The position numbers were made by a program, and so were the translations under genes. Below, one piece after another: positions 61,776-64,000 of a stretch of DNA of 64,000 nt. The DNA is from Euglena gracilis. Its lineage: Eukaryota; Euglenida; Euglenophyceae; Euglenales. The notes under the pieces were generated by a model. It saw only the letters and a list, made by a program, of their open reading frames with translations, had not been told where the DNA came from and did no database searches. The DNA lies in assembly GCA_039621445.1 (NCBI GenBank), contig CP154956.1, positions 1,959,873-2,023,872 of the forward strand, read 5' to 3'. Numbering within the stretch: the first letter of the stretch is position 1; each line of letters begins with the position of its first letter.

Positions 61776-63605
61776 GGAACCGGCGGGGAACACGGTGTCC
61801 GGCACTGGTGGTGTGTGGCTGATGCGCCAGGCTTCTTTTTAACCCCAGGGTAGGGGGTGGGTGGGTGAATCCACCTGGGGGGGGGGAGTCCCGGACTGGA
61901 AGCCGGGGTATGGGTTTTGGTGCGGATTGCTGGAAAATTCATGGAGCCAGTGGTCTGCCTCGACAGGAGCTTTTTGCAGGAGAGAGACAGAACTTTGTTC
62001 GCAATTTTTCTCGATTTGCAGTGTGGTTTGGGGATGCTTTTTCGGTGGGCTTTGAAGGATTTCATGTCTGAAATTTTCACAAAAAAAGCAGCAATATCTT
62101 CCTGAAACTCACGTCAAGATGACCAGGCATCCAGGGTCATATTTGGGGGGTTGGGTACCATGCAGAGATTTTTGTTTTACGTTTGGTGGCCCGGGGGGGG
62201 GGGTCCAGGCCGAGTGGATGCCGGCAGGTGTCCCTCAATTTTTGGCGCGAAGCGCCAAACACTCCCCGTCGCCTGAAAATTGACCCAAAAAGTGGGTCCC
62301 CCTGAGCCCCCCCCCCCCACCCGGGGCCCCCAGGGGTGAGTGGGTAGGTCCAGAACCCCAGGTCCTAAACATACCTCTGGTGCCATGACTCTGATAACCT
62401 GTTTTGTTCTTCAATGCCACGACAGTCCCAAAATTAGCCTCGAATTCTTTCTGAGACAACACTCAAGCACCCGGGGGTTCGACCCCACCACCATCTTCCC
62501 AATTCCCAATAATTCCGAAGGCGCAGATTTTCAGGTCCAATTTTTGTTTCGGCGACGAAGGAAGTTTTCCTCGCACGGTGCTTTAATTGGGGGGGGGAGC
62601 ATCGATCGACCCACCCCCCACCTCCCGGGTGGGTGGTCCGACCCCCCCACACCTGCCCGGCGTTCCCGTACAGCCTTATGCCTCAGGGCTGGCCAATGGC
62701 CAGGTCCGGGTGACACTGTGATATTTTGGGTGACTGCACGTATGGTCCAAGGATGCCAGAATCATTTTTTCCCCTCGTCGACCCTTCTCTTTCAAATATG
62801 GCCATTCTTTCGGTCGTTTGGATCTTTAACTGAATGCGCTGGGACGTGGAATTTTGGTTTTTACGCTTAAACATCTTCGCCGCAGAAATCTTCTTTCTTT
62901 GCGCGGTGCTGTGGTGGGGTGGGGGTCCGAGCACCCCGACGTGGGGGTATCCGCCATACCCCCCCAAAACCCTTCCCCAACAGCCAGGCATTATTTTCAA
63001 GGCGAAAATTCTTCCGGCTTTAAGGCTTATTTTTTTTCAGTATTTTTCAGGTTTTTTTAAGGTTCTATTTTTCCAAGGGCGGTCCACGAGCCGTCCGGGC
63101 GTCGAACGGGCTCCGAAACCAAAAAAATTGAGACCCCTGTTTTTTGGACCCCCGTTTGGGTGGACCGCCCTGTTTGCCCCAACCCGACCATCCTGCGCCA
63201 GCAGCTGAGGGCCCCCATCCCCAGGTGTTAAGAGAGCGGTGGGGGAGGGGTCCAGACCTCCCCCCCTCCGCCCCCCTTCGGACAAAGGAGGGGGAGGGTC
63301 CGGACCCCAGGAACCCCCCAAAAATTTTTCCCCGCACAAAGCGCCAGAAAAAAATGAAATTTTTGGTGTATGTTGTGACCGATTTTCAAAAAAAAAGAAG
63401 CGCACGGAAGCGCCGTTTTCAAGGCCCAAGAACTTTTTCGGCGCTTTGCAGCAGAATTTTTTTTTGCACAGGCAGAGGGGGCGGAGGGGGAGTTCCGGAC
63501 CACCCCCCTCCTCCCCGCTCACTTGATAACTTTAACGTTAACTTTATACCCGACCCATCCCCTCCCCCCTAACCCGCCCCGTGCGGTTCCTCCCACCGCC
63601 GCCCC
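61776..63605 (+). other. Region without recognised exons
   Basis: Several C/G-run blocks occur (61876, 62190-62330, 62590-62650, 63230-63300) with GCGCGAAGCGCCAAAC (62246) and GCACAAAGCGCCAGAAA (63334) cores of the dispersed family. No gene was seen. Confidence 0.5.
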
Positions 63606-63726
63606 GTCACCGGCGCCTTCGACGAGGAGGAGCCGCCGGCCCGGCCGCCGCCCAAGGCAGCGGCGGTGCGGGGGGCGTTCGACGACGACGACGGCGACAG
63701 CGACGCCGACGGCAGGAACGAGCACA
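63606..63726 (+). CDS. Acidic disordered exon of unknown product
   Basis: A GC-rich frame VTGAFDEEEPPARPPPKAAA then VRGAFDDDDGDSDADGRNEH, ending at gtgccg in phase 1. The repeated GAFD followed by Glu/Asp runs suggests a disordered nuclear protein. Whether it belongs to RBMX2 or a new gene is unknown. No AG lies just upstream (the only near one is inside, before EEPPA). Confidence 0.5.
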
Positions 63727-64000
63727 GTGCCGGGACCGGGCTTCCGGTTTGCACGGTGCTGCTGGACCCCCCGGGGTGGTGGGTGGTCCCTCCTCCCGCC
63801 GGGAAACTTGCCGCTCGCCGGGGTAATTATTCCCTCCGGCAGGAATGCAATACAGAATAGTACAATATAATTGAAGCCCGCAGGGGTACCCCGGGGGATT
63901 GCGTGGATGCGAAGCGTCGTGCAGATCCTACTCAGGCGTCCGTGCCCATCCCTCCACCGATTTTCCATCCCGTCAATGGAACGCTGCAGGGGGGATGCGG

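Noticed and set aside
62455-62490. tRNA-like GGGGGTTCGACCCC arm (similar strings at 29375 and 45408)
   Set aside because: No acceptor stem, D arm or anticodon arm could be built around any of them; C/G-run sequence explains the match.

Overview
The window reads as nuclear DNA of a microbial eukaryote, most likely an intron-rich alga or other protist; nothing here fixes the species. The coding signal is cut into many short GC-rich exons, mostly 40-220 bp, with GT donors and mostly AG acceptors. Between them lie introns of 60 bp to several kb, filled with microsatellites, C-runs and G-runs, and small inverted-repeat elements. Roughly 5-6% of the 64 kb can be assigned to exons. Every convincing exon lies on the + strand. 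Exon boundaries were chosen by eye so that reading phases chain, so they are predictions and not transcript-proven.

Layout. (1) About 0.1-11.7 kb: a leucine-rich-repeat gene, 5' end outside the window, about one repeat per exon with phase-1 introns; the repeats form a four-exon higher-order unit. A membrane-segment exon at 15.9 kb is either its C-terminal anchor or the start of the next gene. (2) About 16-28.04 kb: a sulfiredoxin gene. The catalytic FSGCHR motif, the substrate strand and the terminal exon are clear; the N-terminal exons are tentative and hydrophobic. (3) 30.4-49.05 kb: a membrane-anchored exostosin-like glycosyltransferase of about 13 exons, with an N-terminal signal anchor, a luminal region with N-glycosylation sequons and a C-terminal sugar-nucleotide-binding half. 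(4) 50.43-61.78 kb: an RBMX2/Snu17 (Ist3) spliceosomal RRM protein with a charged, disordered tail. (5) 63.6 kb: an acidic exon of an unidentified product.

The four main genes lie head to tail but do not form an obvious pathway: one is a repeat scaffold, one repairs over-oxidised peroxiredoxins, one modifies glycans in the secretory pathway and one belongs to the spliceosome.

The mobile and structural DNA is the most striking part. It includes a non-autonomous hAT-type element with an 8-bp target duplication (46.9-48.1 kb), a decayed hAT transposase in an RBMX2 intron (53.9-55.75 kb), a two-copy MITE family with 17-bp terminal inverted repeats (16.0 and 51.0 kb), a 290-bp palindrome carrying telomere-like repeats (4.9 kb), a 2.8-kb composite foldback made of tandem repeats (37.7-40.5 kb), a second foldback-like array (59.5-60.5 kb), and many intronic elements whose ends are long C-runs or G-runs.
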